DNA from: Clostridia bacterium
GTDB lineage: Bacteria; Bacillota; Clostridia; Christensenellales; Aristaeellaceae
Reading direction: 5' to 3'
Assembly: GCA_017484085.1 (NCBI GenBank)
Contig: JAFUTW010000014.1
Span: forward strand, 1-64,000
Length of the DNA: 64,000 nt
Numbering within the stretch: position 1 is the first letter of the stretch; each line of letters begins with the position of its first letter. Below the pieces are notes generated by a model. That model did not search any database. It was given only the letters and a program-made list of their open reading frames with translations, and was not told the origin of the DNA. The translations under genes were made by a program, and so were the position numbers. Of this stretch, positions 8,675 to 16,843 are shown one piece after another.

Positions 8675-9184
8675 TTATGCAGCCTCCTTTGCTTTCTGGG
8701 CCGTTAAGGTCTTCTCATACTCGGCCAGTGTCCTGCTCTTGTTCTGGTTGATCCACGCGGCCGCGATAAGGCAGCCTGCGCTGATCAGCAGATACAGGAC
8801 ACAGCGGATGAACTGCGCATTGCCCATCACCAGCGTCTCCACGTTGCTGACCTTGATCACGGCGCGGTGCGCCATGGAAGGAAGGATGAAGATGCGGATG
8901 ATCTGTCCGATCCCCAGGCCGTACAGCATCCAGCTGTAATTGGCCTTGTAGTTCTTGACGCCTTCGGATGACAGGAACGCCATCAGCATAAACAGCAGGT
9001 TGTAGACGATGGAGATGCCGATCAGCATCTGGTAATACCAGGAGCCGACATCCGACTGATATATTGAAACGAAATACAGAACATTCATCAGAATGGCCAG
9101 ATAGCAAAGTCTCGAGGAGGCCGTGTTTTTCACATAGCGCATCCGGTCCATCCGTATCTGGCGGTCATCCATGGCCTGTGTCAT
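8675..9184 (-). CDS. Small four-helix membrane protein of the pectin ABC locus (M2)
   Basis: A 169-residue protein with a charged start (MTQAMDDRQIRMDRMRYVKN), four membrane helices (about 27-43, 50-70, 83-103 and 125-145) and a Lys/Glu-rich cytoplasmic-looking tail. No family motif recognised. The ATG overlaps the M1 stop in an ATGA and has GGAAGGAGG upstream. The C-terminal tail of this gene also contains the ribosome site of ATPase A. Together these show strict translational linkage M1-M2-ATPase A. Confidence 0.75.
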   Translation of the reverse strand: MTQAMDDRQIRMDRMRYVKNTASSRLCYLAILMNVLYFVSIYQSDVGSWYYQMLIGISIVYNLLFMLMAFLSSEGVKNYKANYSWMLYGLGIGQIIRIFILPSMAHRAVIKVSNVETLVMGNAQFIRCVLYLLISAGCLIAAAWINQNKSRTLAEYEKTLTAQKAKEAA

Positions 9185-9771
9185 GCGGACGCCTCCTTCC
9201 CCTTTGCGATCAGGGTTTGTTCCTCTTTCATCAGTTTCCGTTTCCAGATGAGGTTTGCGATCAGCAGGATAATGCCGATGATCAGCAAACCGAAGACGAG
9301 ATAATGAATGTCAAACCAGAATGTAGATTCCGTATACAGGCTCTTTTTCTTCGCGGCGTTTTCGGCCAGCTCCTCGAAGTTGATCTGGAGGAACTGCGCT
9401 TTGTAGAATTCGATCTGCTTGTGCGCCCACGCCGTAAAGGCAACGCCGCACACCGCTACCAGACCGGTCGCCGCATAGTTGCCGATGTAGTACTTGCGGC
9501 GCGTGTGCGTGTTGGTTACAAACAGTGAAAGGCTGACGATGAGCATACCGATCGCCGCATGCAGGAAGTTCCGGTTGAATCCCTGCATATCGTAGTAGAT
9601 CCTGGATCCGGTCACCGTGGTCTTGTCCAGTTTCGCCGGGTTCCGGATCGTATTGTACAGCGCATCATACAGATCGGTCATAATCGCCAGCGAATAGAGA
9701 AAAATGAGCGCACAGATGATCAGTATCCCCAGGCACAGGATCTTCTGCAGTGCCACCTGTTTTTTATACAT
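9181..9771 (-). CDS. Small four-helix membrane protein of the pectin ABC locus (M1)
   Basis: A 196-residue protein of unknown function that starts at MYKKQVALQK with AGGAGG nine bases upstream; an in-frame ATG further up lies in the intercistronic hairpin and is rejected. Helices are near 12-32, 69-87, 96-114 and 155-175. A 37-residue polar loop follows helix 1 (DALYNTIRNPAKLD region) and a Glu/Lys-rich loop precedes helix 4. The layout of short helix pairs joined by polar loops resembles M2 and M3, but no clear sequence similarity was seen by eye. It is the first gene after the solute-binding protein. Confidence 0.75.
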   Translation of the reverse strand: MYKKQVALQKILCLGILIICALIFLYSLAIMTDLYDALYNTIRNPAKLDKTTVTGSRIYYDMQGFNRNFLHAAIGMLIVSLSLFVTNTHTRRKYYIGNYAATGLVAVCGVAFTAWAHKQIEFYKAQFLQINFEELAENAAKKKSLYTESTFWFDIHYLVFGLLIIGIILLIANLIWKRKLMKEEQTLIAKGKEASA

Positions 9772-9809
9772 ATACGACCGACCTCCTGAGGTTTGATTGA
9801 AGTGGGCCG

Positions 9810-9835
9810 GCTGCCCGGGGTTGCCCCCGGGCAGC
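9810..9835 (-). other. Strong intercistronic stem-loop downstream of the solute-binding protein gene
   Basis: An 11-bp GC-rich stem (GCTGCCCGGGG and its complement) with a 4-base loop lies between the binding-protein stop and M1. No U-tract follows on the minus strand, so it is unlikely to be a full terminator. Hairpins in this position commonly stabilise the 3' end of a processed binding-protein mRNA, allowing more binding protein than membrane subunits. Confidence 0.7.
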
Positions 9836-9846
9836 GGCAAAAGGTA

Positions 9847-11922
9847 TTACAGTTCCTCGTTGTAGTCCAGCAGAGCTTCCCAGGCGCCTTCCTTGATGTC
9901 CAGGTACTGGACGCCCATCATGGCGTCGGCAACGGTTTCAGCCGCTTCTTCGGGGCTGCCCATGCCTTCCGCGGTGAAGCCCTTCGCGATGATGTCGACC
10001 AGAACATTCTCCTGGTCCTTGTTCTGCATGAACTTGTTGTTCAGGTCCGTGTATTCGCCCAGCTGCTGGTTCTCAGTGGTCGTCGTCGGCAGGATGGTCG
10101 GAACGGAAGTGTACCACGGATTCTCGGCGATCTCCAGCAGCGGATGCTTGATGGTGCCGAGGCCGATGGCCGTGGAGATCTTGCCCGCGCCCTCTTTGCC
10201 GACTTCGTGCGTGCACTGATACTCAAACGCCTGGCTCTTCATGAAGCTCAGCGTGGAGCCGAGGTAGAAGCGGGCATAGTTGGTGTAGTTGCCGGAAGCC
10301 TTCTCCCAGAGCTCCGCATAGGTCGCGTCCGCGATCACGGGCATCTCCTGTCCGTTGAACACGAAGGTCTCGTAGCTGCCGTCTTCCTTCGTCTTGATGA
10401 AGGCGTCCGGGCCGTAGCTCATCAGGATCGTTCCTTCCGGAGAGTAGGCGAAATCGATGAGGGACAGCGCAGCGTTCAGCTTGTTCTCGTCATCGCCGAT
10501 GCCGGCCTTGGAGATTCCCCAGCCGTCGGTCTTGACGGAGCGCCAGCTCTCGGTAAAGCGCATGTAAACGCCGTCCTCGCTCGTGCCGTCGTACCAGTGT
10601 GCGACAGGTACCATGACCGCCATGTACTTTTCGCCGGCCGCGGCGTCCAGCTTGGTGTTCAGGATCGTCTGGGTCTGGTTGTAGTCGTAGTGCATGAAGC
10701 CGAGGTCTTCCTCGAGATAGTTCGAGCTCTTGACGTCCTCGCCGTTGATGAACGCCTGGGAGAGCAGGCCCTCCTGCGCCATGTCGTGCATACGGGACAT
10801 CGCCTCGTACGTCGCCACTTCCTGACGCGCGTCGTGCATTTCCTCGTCAGCGCCGACATAGAGGTAGTCCTGACGGGACTCCAGGCCGCGCACGCCGAAG
10901 AGATGGCCGGCCAGGCGCATCATATCGACGCGGCGCTGGTTGTTGGCGTCCTCACGGCTGAAGATGCCCTGCACCATTTCGGTGCCGTTCAGCGTCTGCG
11001 GGTTCGCCACGACGCAGCGCAGCAGCGCGACGAGCTCATCCACGTCCCAGGCCGCGTTCTGTCCGATGAACAGGTCCGCGCGCTCGGTGCCGTAGTATCC
11101 GTCATAAGCCTCGTCGATGTAAGTGCGCAGCATGTTGACGGCGGCCACGCCGTCCAGAGCGCCGGCTTCGTTCATCTTTGCGACGATGTTGCCGGCCTTG
11201 TCGTAATTCTTGGCGATGGTCTCCACGCCGGTGCCGTCCGGTGTCACCACGTCGATGGAAACGCTGCCCTCGGTGGGCATGTAGGGCTGATAGACAGGCG
11301 CCGCCAGCGGCTTGCACGCGTCAGCGGTGAACTCGCCTTCGCCGTTCAGCAGCTTCGTGACCCAGTCCACGCGCATGAGCGGCATACGCTCGATGTCGTT
11401 AACGCCGTCGAAATAGGGGCTGAAATAGATGGCGCCGGTATCCGTGTTGCCCGTGATGGACAGACGGACGATCGGGTTGGCGTCCAGATAAGCCTTGAAG
11501 TTGGGCATATCCTCGAGGTAGTCGGCGATGTTGACGACGAGGCCCGCCTCGCCGGCTTCGCTCAGCTTGGCCGCCGTGCCGGAGAGCATGTCGACGTCGC
11601 CCATCTTCTCTTTCCAGTAATCAAATTCCTTCGTCGCGCTGTTGCCCTGGTACACGCTGTCGAATTTGATGCCGAGCTTGTCCTGAACCGCCACCCAGGT
11701 GGGCTTCAGGTCGCCGGAGTTGTACGTCTTGCCGTCCGCGAGCGTGATGCCCTCGCCCGCGACTTCCGGATCGAACGTCAGACCGGTTTTCGCATTGTTG
11801 TAGCCGGTGCCCATGCGAAGCGTTGTTCCCTCATCATAAGAGAGCTCCGCAGAAGCGATGCTGGCCATGGCAAACACCATCGTCAGCGCCAGAAGAAGAG
11901 AAACGACCTTGGATGCTTTCAT
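9847..11922 (-). CDS. Large extracellular solute-binding protein (carbohydrate ABC importer)
   Basis: A 691-residue secreted binding protein, longer than the usual 400-550 residues of YtcQ/LplA-type proteins. A classical type I signal peptide (MKASKVVSLLLALTMVFAMA, cleavage likely after ASA at about residue 25) is present. No lipobox cysteine is seen, so it is predicted soluble after export. The ATG has AGGAGG. Placement directly after two YteP/YtcP-type permeases and before the accessory membrane proteins indicates that it captures the imported oligosaccharide, probably a rhamnogalacturonan or pectin fragment given the neighbouring GH105, GH28, CE8 and CE12 genes. The exact ligand cannot be read from sequence. 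Confidence 0.88.
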   Translation of the reverse strand: MKASKVVSLLLALTMVFAMASIASAELSYDEGTTLRMGTGYNNAKTGLTFDPEVAGEGITLADGKTYNSGDLKPTWVAVQDKLGIKFDSVYQGNSATKEFDYWKEKMGDVDMLSGTAAKLSEAGEAGLVVNIADYLEDMPNFKAYLDANPIVRLSITGNTDTGAIYFSPYFDGVNDIERMPLMRVDWVTKLLNGEGEFTADACKPLAAPVYQPYMPTEGSVSIDVVTPDGTGVETIAKNYDKAGNIVAKMNEAGALDGVAAVNMLRTYIDEAYDGYYGTERADLFIGQNAAWDVDELVALLRCVVANPQTLNGTEMVQGIFSREDANNQRRVDMMRLAGHLFGVRGLESRQDYLYVGADEEMHDARQEVATYEAMSRMHDMAQEGLLSQAFINGEDVKSSNYLEEDLGFMHYDYNQTQTILNTKLDAAAGEKYMAVMVPVAHWYDGTSEDGVYMRFTESWRSVKTDGWGISKAGIGDDENKLNAALSLIDFAYSPEGTILMSYGPDAFIKTKEDGSYETFVFNGQEMPVIADATYAELWEKASGNYTNYARFYLGSTLSFMKSQAFEYQCTHEVGKEGAGKISTAIGLGTIKHPLLEIAENPWYTSVPTILPTTTTENQQLGEYTDLNNKFMQNKDQENVLVDIIAKGFTAEGMGSPEEAAETVADAMMGVQYLDIKEGAWEALLDYNEEL

Positions 11923-12012
11923 CGTTGGATTTGACCTCCTTTAAGTCTCCGTCAGCCTCTTACGGCCGCGGAAGCTGCTTTATCTGCACCCGATTCTCAC
12001 GGGCCACATTCA

Positions 12013-12903
12013 TTACTCCTTCACGCCGCCGACGTTCGTGCCCTTGGCGAAGTACTTCTGGATGAAGGGATAGATGATGAGGATCGGCACGATGGAGCAG
12101 ACGATGAGCGCGTAGATGACGCTGTCAGAGGCATACGCCCTGTTCCAGCCGGCCATCTGCTCCGGGTCCGTATACTGCTCCAGCTGCAGGCGGATGAAGA
12201 CCTGCAGCGGGTGCTCGTTCTGGTTGCTGATCATCTGTCTGGCCCAGAAGTATCCGTTCCAGCGGCTGATCGCAAAGAACAGCGCGACGGTCGCGATCGT
12301 CGATTTGCTCATCGGGATGTAGACCTGCCCCAGGATCTGGAACTCGGTCGCGCCGTCGACAATCGCGGCTTCCTCGATCTCGCTGGGCACGTTTTCAAAC
12401 GCGTTGCGCAGCAGGATGATGTTCATGGCCGCCATGCCCATGGCGATGACCACCAGCCACTTGTCGTCCATGATGCCCACGGAGCGGAAGACCTTCTGCG
12501 TATCCAGGTAATTGAGGTACTGCGGCACGATGCCTGCCGAGAACCACATGGTGAAGACAAGGAAGAAGTTGAAGAACTTGCGGAAGAGCAGCCGCTTCTT
12601 CGAGAGCGCGTACGCGCCCAGGATCGACACGCCCAGCGCCCAAACGGTTCCGTACAGCGTAAGGAACAGCGTATTGGAATACGCGTTCCAGAACATGTTG
12701 TTTCCGAACATCATCGAGAACGCTTCGAACTGTATATCCTTCGGGAAGAGGACCACCTCGCTGTACTCCACCGCGTGGCGGCCGGAGATGGAGGCGGATA
12801 CCGCATACAGGAAGGGATACAGGCACATGAGGGCGAAGACCGTCAGCAGGACGTAGCTGACAATCTTGAAGATGAGTTCGGAAACTTCCAGTTTTCTTTT
12901 CAT
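12013..12903 (-). CDS. Carbohydrate ABC transporter permease, LplC/YtcP type
   Basis: A 296-residue CUT1 permease with about six helices. The cytoplasmic EAA loop that contacts the ATPase is visible (EIEEAAIVDGATEFQILGQV, residues about 195-215), as is the conserved TMWFSAGIVPQYL region. It ends in the usual FAKGTNVGGVKE tail of the YtcP/LplC group. It pairs with the permease gene 19 bases upstream to form the heterodimeric channel. ATG start with AGGAG about ten bases before. Confidence 0.95.
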   Translation of the reverse strand: MKRKLEVSELIFKIVSYVLLTVFALMCLYPFLYAVSASISGRHAVEYSEVVLFPKDIQFEAFSMMFGNNMFWNAYSNTLFLTLYGTVWALGVSILGAYALSKKRLLFRKFFNFFLVFTMWFSAGIVPQYLNYLDTQKVFRSVGIMDDKWLVVIAMGMAAMNIILLRNAFENVPSEIEEAAIVDGATEFQILGQVYIPMSKSTIATVALFFAISRWNGYFWARQMISNQNEHPLQVFIRLQLEQYTDPEQMAGWNRAYASDSVIYALIVCSIVPILIIYPFIQKYFAKGTNVGGVKE

Positions 12904-12921
12904 TCGAACTCTCTCCTCTCT

Positions 12922-13977
12922 TTAATACAGCGATGTGTTGGACGCCTTGCGCGCGATGGTGTTCGCGCCGATGACGAGCAGCATGCCGACCACGTTGTTC
13001 ATCATTTCCGCAGCGGAGGCGATGCCTGTTCCGGCGCCGCCGGAGAGGCCCGTCCTGTACGCCAGGGTGGAGATGACGTCCGCCGTGACATACGTCTTGG
13101 TGTTGTAGAGCAGCAAGACCTTTTCGTAGCCGATGTTCAGCAGGCTGCCGATCCGGGTGATCAGCATGATGACGATCGTGGAGAGCATGCAGGGGATAAC
13201 CACGTAACGCATCTGCGCCATCTTGCCCGCTCCGTCGATCTGCGCCGCTTCATAGCTCGTGGGCGAGATCGCGATGATCGCCGCGAAGAAGACGATGCTG
13301 TCGTAGCCCGCGCTTTCCCAGATGCCGCTGATCTGGTAGATCGCGCGGAAGAATCCGGGGTTGTTGAGCAGGCCTGCATTGCCGACCTCCTCGGTGATGA
13401 GGCCCAGCTTGACCAGCGCCTGGCTCACGATGCCCATCTGGCCGATGAGCGAGCCCTGCTTGACCAGCATGGTCACCAGGGAGGTCATGACGACCGTGGA
13501 CATGAACTTCGGCAGATATGTCATCACCTGATAGACGCTGCGCGCCGCGTTGGACCGGATCTCGTTGAAGAACAGCGCCAGGATGATCGGCATGGGGAAG
13601 CCGAAGCACAGCCCGTAGAAGCTGAGCAGGAAGGTGTTGCGCATGGCCATCCAGAAGTTGGCGCTCAGGCTGTCCCCGCCGACCAGCAGCCGCTTGAAGT
13701 AGCTGACGCCGCAGAACAGCTGCTCGCTGACCGGGAGAACCGTGTCGGACACTTTGAAGCAGCCCAGCAGTTCATACATGGGGAAATAACGCCAGAACAG
13801 GAAGACCAGCAGCATGGGGATCATCATGACGTACAGCCGCCAGTCCTTCGCGATCGCCCTTCCGACATTCAGCCAGTAGTGCTTCTCCACGTCATCCCGG
13901 ACAGCCTGCTCGGGGCTTTCGCGGTACGTGCCCGTCGCCTTGTCCAGAATAAGGTAGTCTGTTGCATTCCCCTTCAT
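12922..13977 (-). CDS. Carbohydrate ABC transporter permease, LplB/YteP type
   Basis: A 351-residue CUT1 permease, partner of the downstream LplC-type gene. A 45-residue N-terminal extension precedes the first helix (residues about 50-68). The EAA loop is SYEAAQIDGAGKMAQMRYV near residue 240, and the GYEKVLLLYN region near the C-terminus is typical of the YteP/LplB group. The ATG overlaps the upstream stop as ATGA, and AAGGAGG precedes it. In Bacillus, YteP/YtcP import rhamnogalacturonan oligosaccharides, consistent with this locus. Confidence 0.95.
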   Translation of the reverse strand: MKGNATDYLILDKATGTYRESPEQAVRDDVEKHYWLNVGRAIAKDWRLYVMMIPMLLVFLFWRYFPMYELLGCFKVSDTVLPVSEQLFCGVSYFKRLLVGGDSLSANFWMAMRNTFLLSFYGLCFGFPMPIILALFFNEIRSNAARSVYQVMTYLPKFMSTVVMTSLVTMLVKQGSLIGQMGIVSQALVKLGLITEEVGNAGLLNNPGFFRAIYQISGIWESAGYDSIVFFAAIIAISPTSYEAAQIDGAGKMAQMRYVVIPCMLSTIVIMLITRIGSLLNIGYEKVLLLYNTKTYVTADVISTLAYRTGLSGGAGTGIASAAEMMNNVVGMLLVIGANTIARKASNTSLY

Positions 13978-14558
13978 CGAACTCCTCCTTCAGGGTCCCG
14001 GGGTTCATTGACCCGGGCCAGATAGTGTTTTTGATCCTCCAGCATTCCGTCCATCCGCGATGCGATCCACACGATCAGCATCGTAAAAACATAAGAAAGC
14101 ACGTCGGTCGTGATAAAGCCCAGCGCGATGACCGGCGCCGTCCCCAGCAGGATGGACACCAGCCCTCTGCCCGCCTGCATGCCCAGCAGCACGAGGGCGC
14201 TGTAGAGCAGGTTCATCCAGGAGACGTTTCGGATCCGCTCCCATCCCCACCGGCGGATCAGCGGCAGGGCCGTCAGGCACAGCAGGTTTCCGAGCCCGTA
14301 AATGGCAAACTGCCGCAGGGTCCCGTGAGAGCACAGCGCAAAGACGATGCCGCCCAGCATTGCGTGTAGCGCGCCCCACGGGCCCCACCGGATCATCACG
14401 ATGGCAGTGACCGCCGCCACGGACGATACGCTCCAGGCTTCAGCGGAAAACCACACGTTTGATGCGTGTACGATCAGGCTTTCAAAGACGATCAGGATGA
14501 GGGCAAACATCGAAAGATCGATCGCGCGGTATGCCCCAAGGGTCCTTTGCCTCTCCAA
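13974..14558 (-). CDS. Membrane protein resembling an ECF S component, first gene of the pectin ABC operon
   Basis: A 194-residue protein with about six helices starting at TTG, with GGAGG seven bases upstream. The motif IRWGPWGALHAMLGG and the overall layout resemble S components of energy-coupling-factor transporters, but this is by eye and I do not claim a substrate. A charged C-terminus (residues about 165-194) follows the last helix. As the promoter-proximal gene it is overlapped by the YteP-type permease (ATGA). No EcfT or EcfA genes are near, so if it is an S-like protein it either borrows another module or has a different role here. Confidence 0.6.
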   Translation of the reverse strand: MERQRTLGAYRAIDLSMFALILIVFESLIVHASNVWFSAEAWSVSSVAAVTAIVMIRWGPWGALHAMLGGIVFALCSHGTLRQFAIYGLGNLLCLTALPLIRRWGWERIRNVSWMNLLYSALVLLGMQAGRGLVSILLGTAPVIALGFITTDVLSYVFTMLIVWIASRMDGMLEDQKHYLARVNEPRDPEGGVR

Positions 14559-14604
14559 GCCCAGTCCTCCGTTCCGCTGTCAAAATGCCCTTAAAATTTT
14601 TCTT

Positions 14605-14633
14605 ATTATACACCAAAGAGGTTGTCTCGTAAA
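14605..14633 (-). promoter_or_regulatory. Sigma-A-type promoter of the pectin ABC operon
   Basis: On the minus strand a -35 of TTTACG and a perfect -10 TATAAT are separated by 17 bases. The -10 lies about 47 bases upstream of the TTG start of the S-like gene. No clear operator palindrome overlaps it. Confidence 0.7.
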
Positions 14634-14675
14634 TGGAAAGTTAGCGAAAATAACCAACAAATTGCTTTGCATTTG

Positions 14676-16271
14676 TCATTTCGCCGGATTCACAGCTTCC
14701 TGTTTATGTATGTCATCTGTCCCTTCACGGATGACGACGCTGCCGCAGTCCAGAGCATCGACCGCCTCCCCCTCGATACCGTCCAGCGTGACGTTTTCAA
14801 ACTCGGCCTCGCCGACCCATCTCAGGATCAGCCCCCGCCGGGAAACCGACTCGACCCCTTCCGCCATCGCCGGCTGCATCGGTTCCTCCTCCCCCAAGAA
14901 GGAAAAGGCGCAGTCCTTCATCACAAGGTGCCCGACGGGCCGCTCCGGAAGCCCCAGCGCGTACGCCGCCGAAGCTTTGCAGCCCGTGGCGCGGACACGT
15001 TCGAAGGTGATGCTCCCGATCGTCGGCGTCGTATCGTCGACCGGCTGTTTTTCCCTGCTCTGCACCCATTGCGTGCTTCCGTCCGGGTCGCAGTGGTAAA
15101 AGCTGTTGATGACCAGCGGCGCCTTGACGCCGTCCATGGCGACATCCCTGAAGGTGATCCCGTCCACGACGCCGTGCTTTCCCCTGCCCCGCCTGGTCTT
15201 GACGCGCAGGCCCCGGTCGTTCCCCCGCATATAGCAGTGATGGACCTGCACGTTCCGGATGCCGCCGGCCATCTCGCTGCCGAGGGTCACGCCGCCGTGT
15301 CCGTCCAGCATGGCGCACCAGGCGATCTCGATGTCCTCGCATGGGATGTGATACCGGCTGCCCAGGTAGATTTTCCCGGACTTGATCGCGATGCAGTCGT
15401 CGCCGACCGAAAACTCCGCGCCCAGCAGCCGCACCCTGCTGCAGCTCTCCGGGTCAAAGCCGTCCGTATTCGGGCTGTGGTAGGGCGCCTTCACCCGCAC
15501 ATTCAGAAAATCCAGCCCGGTGCTGAAGGCGGGGTGCAGGTTCCAGCAGGGGCTGTTTTCAAAGGTTACGCCCTGTACGGTGATGTTTTCGCACCGCTGC
15601 AGGAAAAAGAGATTGCCGCGGAACGCGCCTTTCACCTTCTTGTGGTCGATCCACCAGTCCCCTTTGTCGGCCTGTCCGTCCACCACGCCCGCTCCGATGA
15701 CGGCGGTATTGCGGATGCCGATGCCGTTCAGCGCGCCGGCAAAGCAGTCGAGCGGGTTGCCCTCGAACAGGCCCAGAATGACCTCGCCCTGCTCGTCCGT
15801 CGTACGGGTCACACCGGGCAGGATGGGGAACCGCTCCCTGTCCGTCAAAAGCCGCAGCCGGGCGCCTTCCTTCAGTTCCAGCGTCATGTCGCTCTTCAGA
15901 AACAGCGGCCCCGTGAGATAATCCCCGCGCGGCAGGAATACGCGTCCGCCCGCCGGGCAGCTGAGGATCGCCGCCTGCAGCATGGCCGTGTCGTCGCTCT
16001 TCCCGTCTCCCTTCGCGCCGAAGCGCCGGACATCCAGCGAGCAGGTTTCCTCTTGCGTCCGGAACACCAGCTTTTCCGTCCGGTTCCCGCAGCGGCTTTC
16101 CAGCCGGTACTCCGTATCCGGCCACAGGCCGAAGAGCGAGCAGACGGAACGCTTCTCCTCGCCCAGTTCCTTTCCGTTCAGCACAAGGCTGTGCGGCTCC
16201 CGCGCCTCATAAGCCCCTTCGGGATCCAGCAGGACCGTCACACTGCGGGACGAGCAAAACAGTTTTTTCAC
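14676..16271 (-). CDS. Polygalacturonase, glycoside hydrolase family 28
   Basis: A 531-residue GH28 enzyme that hydrolyses galacturonan. Residues about 1-75 look like a fibronectin-III-type N-terminal domain, followed by the beta-helix. Catalytic landmarks are SPNTDGFD, VGDDCIAIKSG with the paired aspartates, DGHGG with the histidine, and LRVKT. There is no signal peptide, so it may act inside the cell on imported oligogalacturonides, like exo-acting GH28 enzymes of similar architecture. The GTG start overlaps the upstream stop (GTGA) and has GGAGGG seven bases before. It is the last gene of the second pectin operon. Confidence 0.95.
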   Translation of the reverse strand: MKKLFCSSRSVTVLLDPEGAYEAREPHSLVLNGKELGEEKRSVCSLFGLWPDTEYRLESRCGNRTEKLVFRTQEETCSLDVRRFGAKGDGKSDDTAMLQAAILSCPAGGRVFLPRGDYLTGPLFLKSDMTLELKEGARLRLLTDRERFPILPGVTRTTDEQGEVILGLFEGNPLDCFAGALNGIGIRNTAVIGAGVVDGQADKGDWWIDHKKVKGAFRGNLFFLQRCENITVQGVTFENSPCWNLHPAFSTGLDFLNVRVKAPYHSPNTDGFDPESCSRVRLLGAEFSVGDDCIAIKSGKIYLGSRYHIPCEDIEIAWCAMLDGHGGVTLGSEMAGGIRNVQVHHCYMRGNDRGLRVKTRRGRGKHGVVDGITFRDVAMDGVKAPLVINSFYHCDPDGSTQWVQSREKQPVDDTTPTIGSITFERVRATGCKASAAYALGLPERPVGHLVMKDCAFSFLGEEEPMQPAMAEGVESVSRRGLILRWVGEAEFENVTLDGIEGEAVDALDCGSVVIREGTDDIHKQEAVNPAK

Positions 16272-16780
16272 AGCGCAGCCCTCCTGTGTTCTTCCGCGGC
16301 CATCGCATAAGCCTCCCCGTCCGCAGGCAGCCTGCAAAACGCATCGAATGCCGGTTCAAGATAACGCTCCTCATCCAAAAGCCCCAGGCGGATCCCTTTC
16401 AGGACGGCATAGACGGCAAGCGGATCCTGCCGCCCCTCCGAGCGCACAAAGGCCTGCGCCGCCTCCAGCAGCAGGTCCGCCAGGCAGCGGTAATGCTCAT
16501 AGATCTGTATATCCATCTGCTCAACCGTATCGGCCAGCGCCGCCATATAAGCGCCGTCGCAGATGCCCTCCCCGCCGGGGCGCTTTCTCGCCTCGGTAAA
16601 CAGCCGCGCGATGTGCCCCGCTTCCAGGCTCTTCTGGCATACGGCGTCATAGGCGGCATACGCGCTGCCATAACGCAGCAGATTCTGCGGCAGCGCCTGT
16701 TCCGCTTCCGGCAGCGCCTTCATTTTCTGCGTCAGCCGTTTCAGCCGGTCCATGTCCTGCTTTTCCCAAAGCGTCTTCAT
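16268..16780 (-). CDS. Small helical protein with GH105-like C-terminal region
   Basis: A 170-residue all-helical protein with no signal peptide. Its C-terminal stretch AVYAVLKGIRLGLLDEERY lines up with MIAYSMLKGARLGVLDDEY of the GH105 enzyme at 5.25-6.38 kb, and an earlier segment around GICDGAYMAA weakly recalls WLDGIYMAM. The family's WLDG aspartate motif and most of the barrel are absent, so catalytic activity is unlikely. It may be a shrunken GH105 derivative or a non-catalytic relative kept in pectin operons. Its stop overlaps the GH28 start, and GGAGGG lies just before the ATG. Confidence 0.65.
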   Translation of the reverse strand: MKTLWEKQDMDRLKRLTQKMKALPEAEQALPQNLLRYGSAYAAYDAVCQKSLEAGHIARLFTEARKRPGGEGICDGAYMAALADTVEQMDIQIYEHYRCLADLLLEAAQAFVRSEGRQDPLAVYAVLKGIRLGLLDEERYLEPAFDAFCRLPADGEAYAMAAEEHRRAAL

Positions 16781-16843
16781 AATCCCTCCGGAACCTCTCT
16801 CGAGCAGGTTCCCCTTCTTTCTGTATTAATAGGGTACGGCTCT

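Noticed and set aside
9793-11934. A 713-codon open frame on the plus strand opposite the binding-protein gene
   Set aside because: It mirrors the codon structure of the minus-strand gene, has no ribosome site or family motif, and runs across the real gene and its hairpin.
12211-14025. A 604-codon plus-strand frame opposite the permease genes
   Set aside because: A GC-rich antisense shadow with low-complexity His/Asp/Arg content and no recognisable domain.
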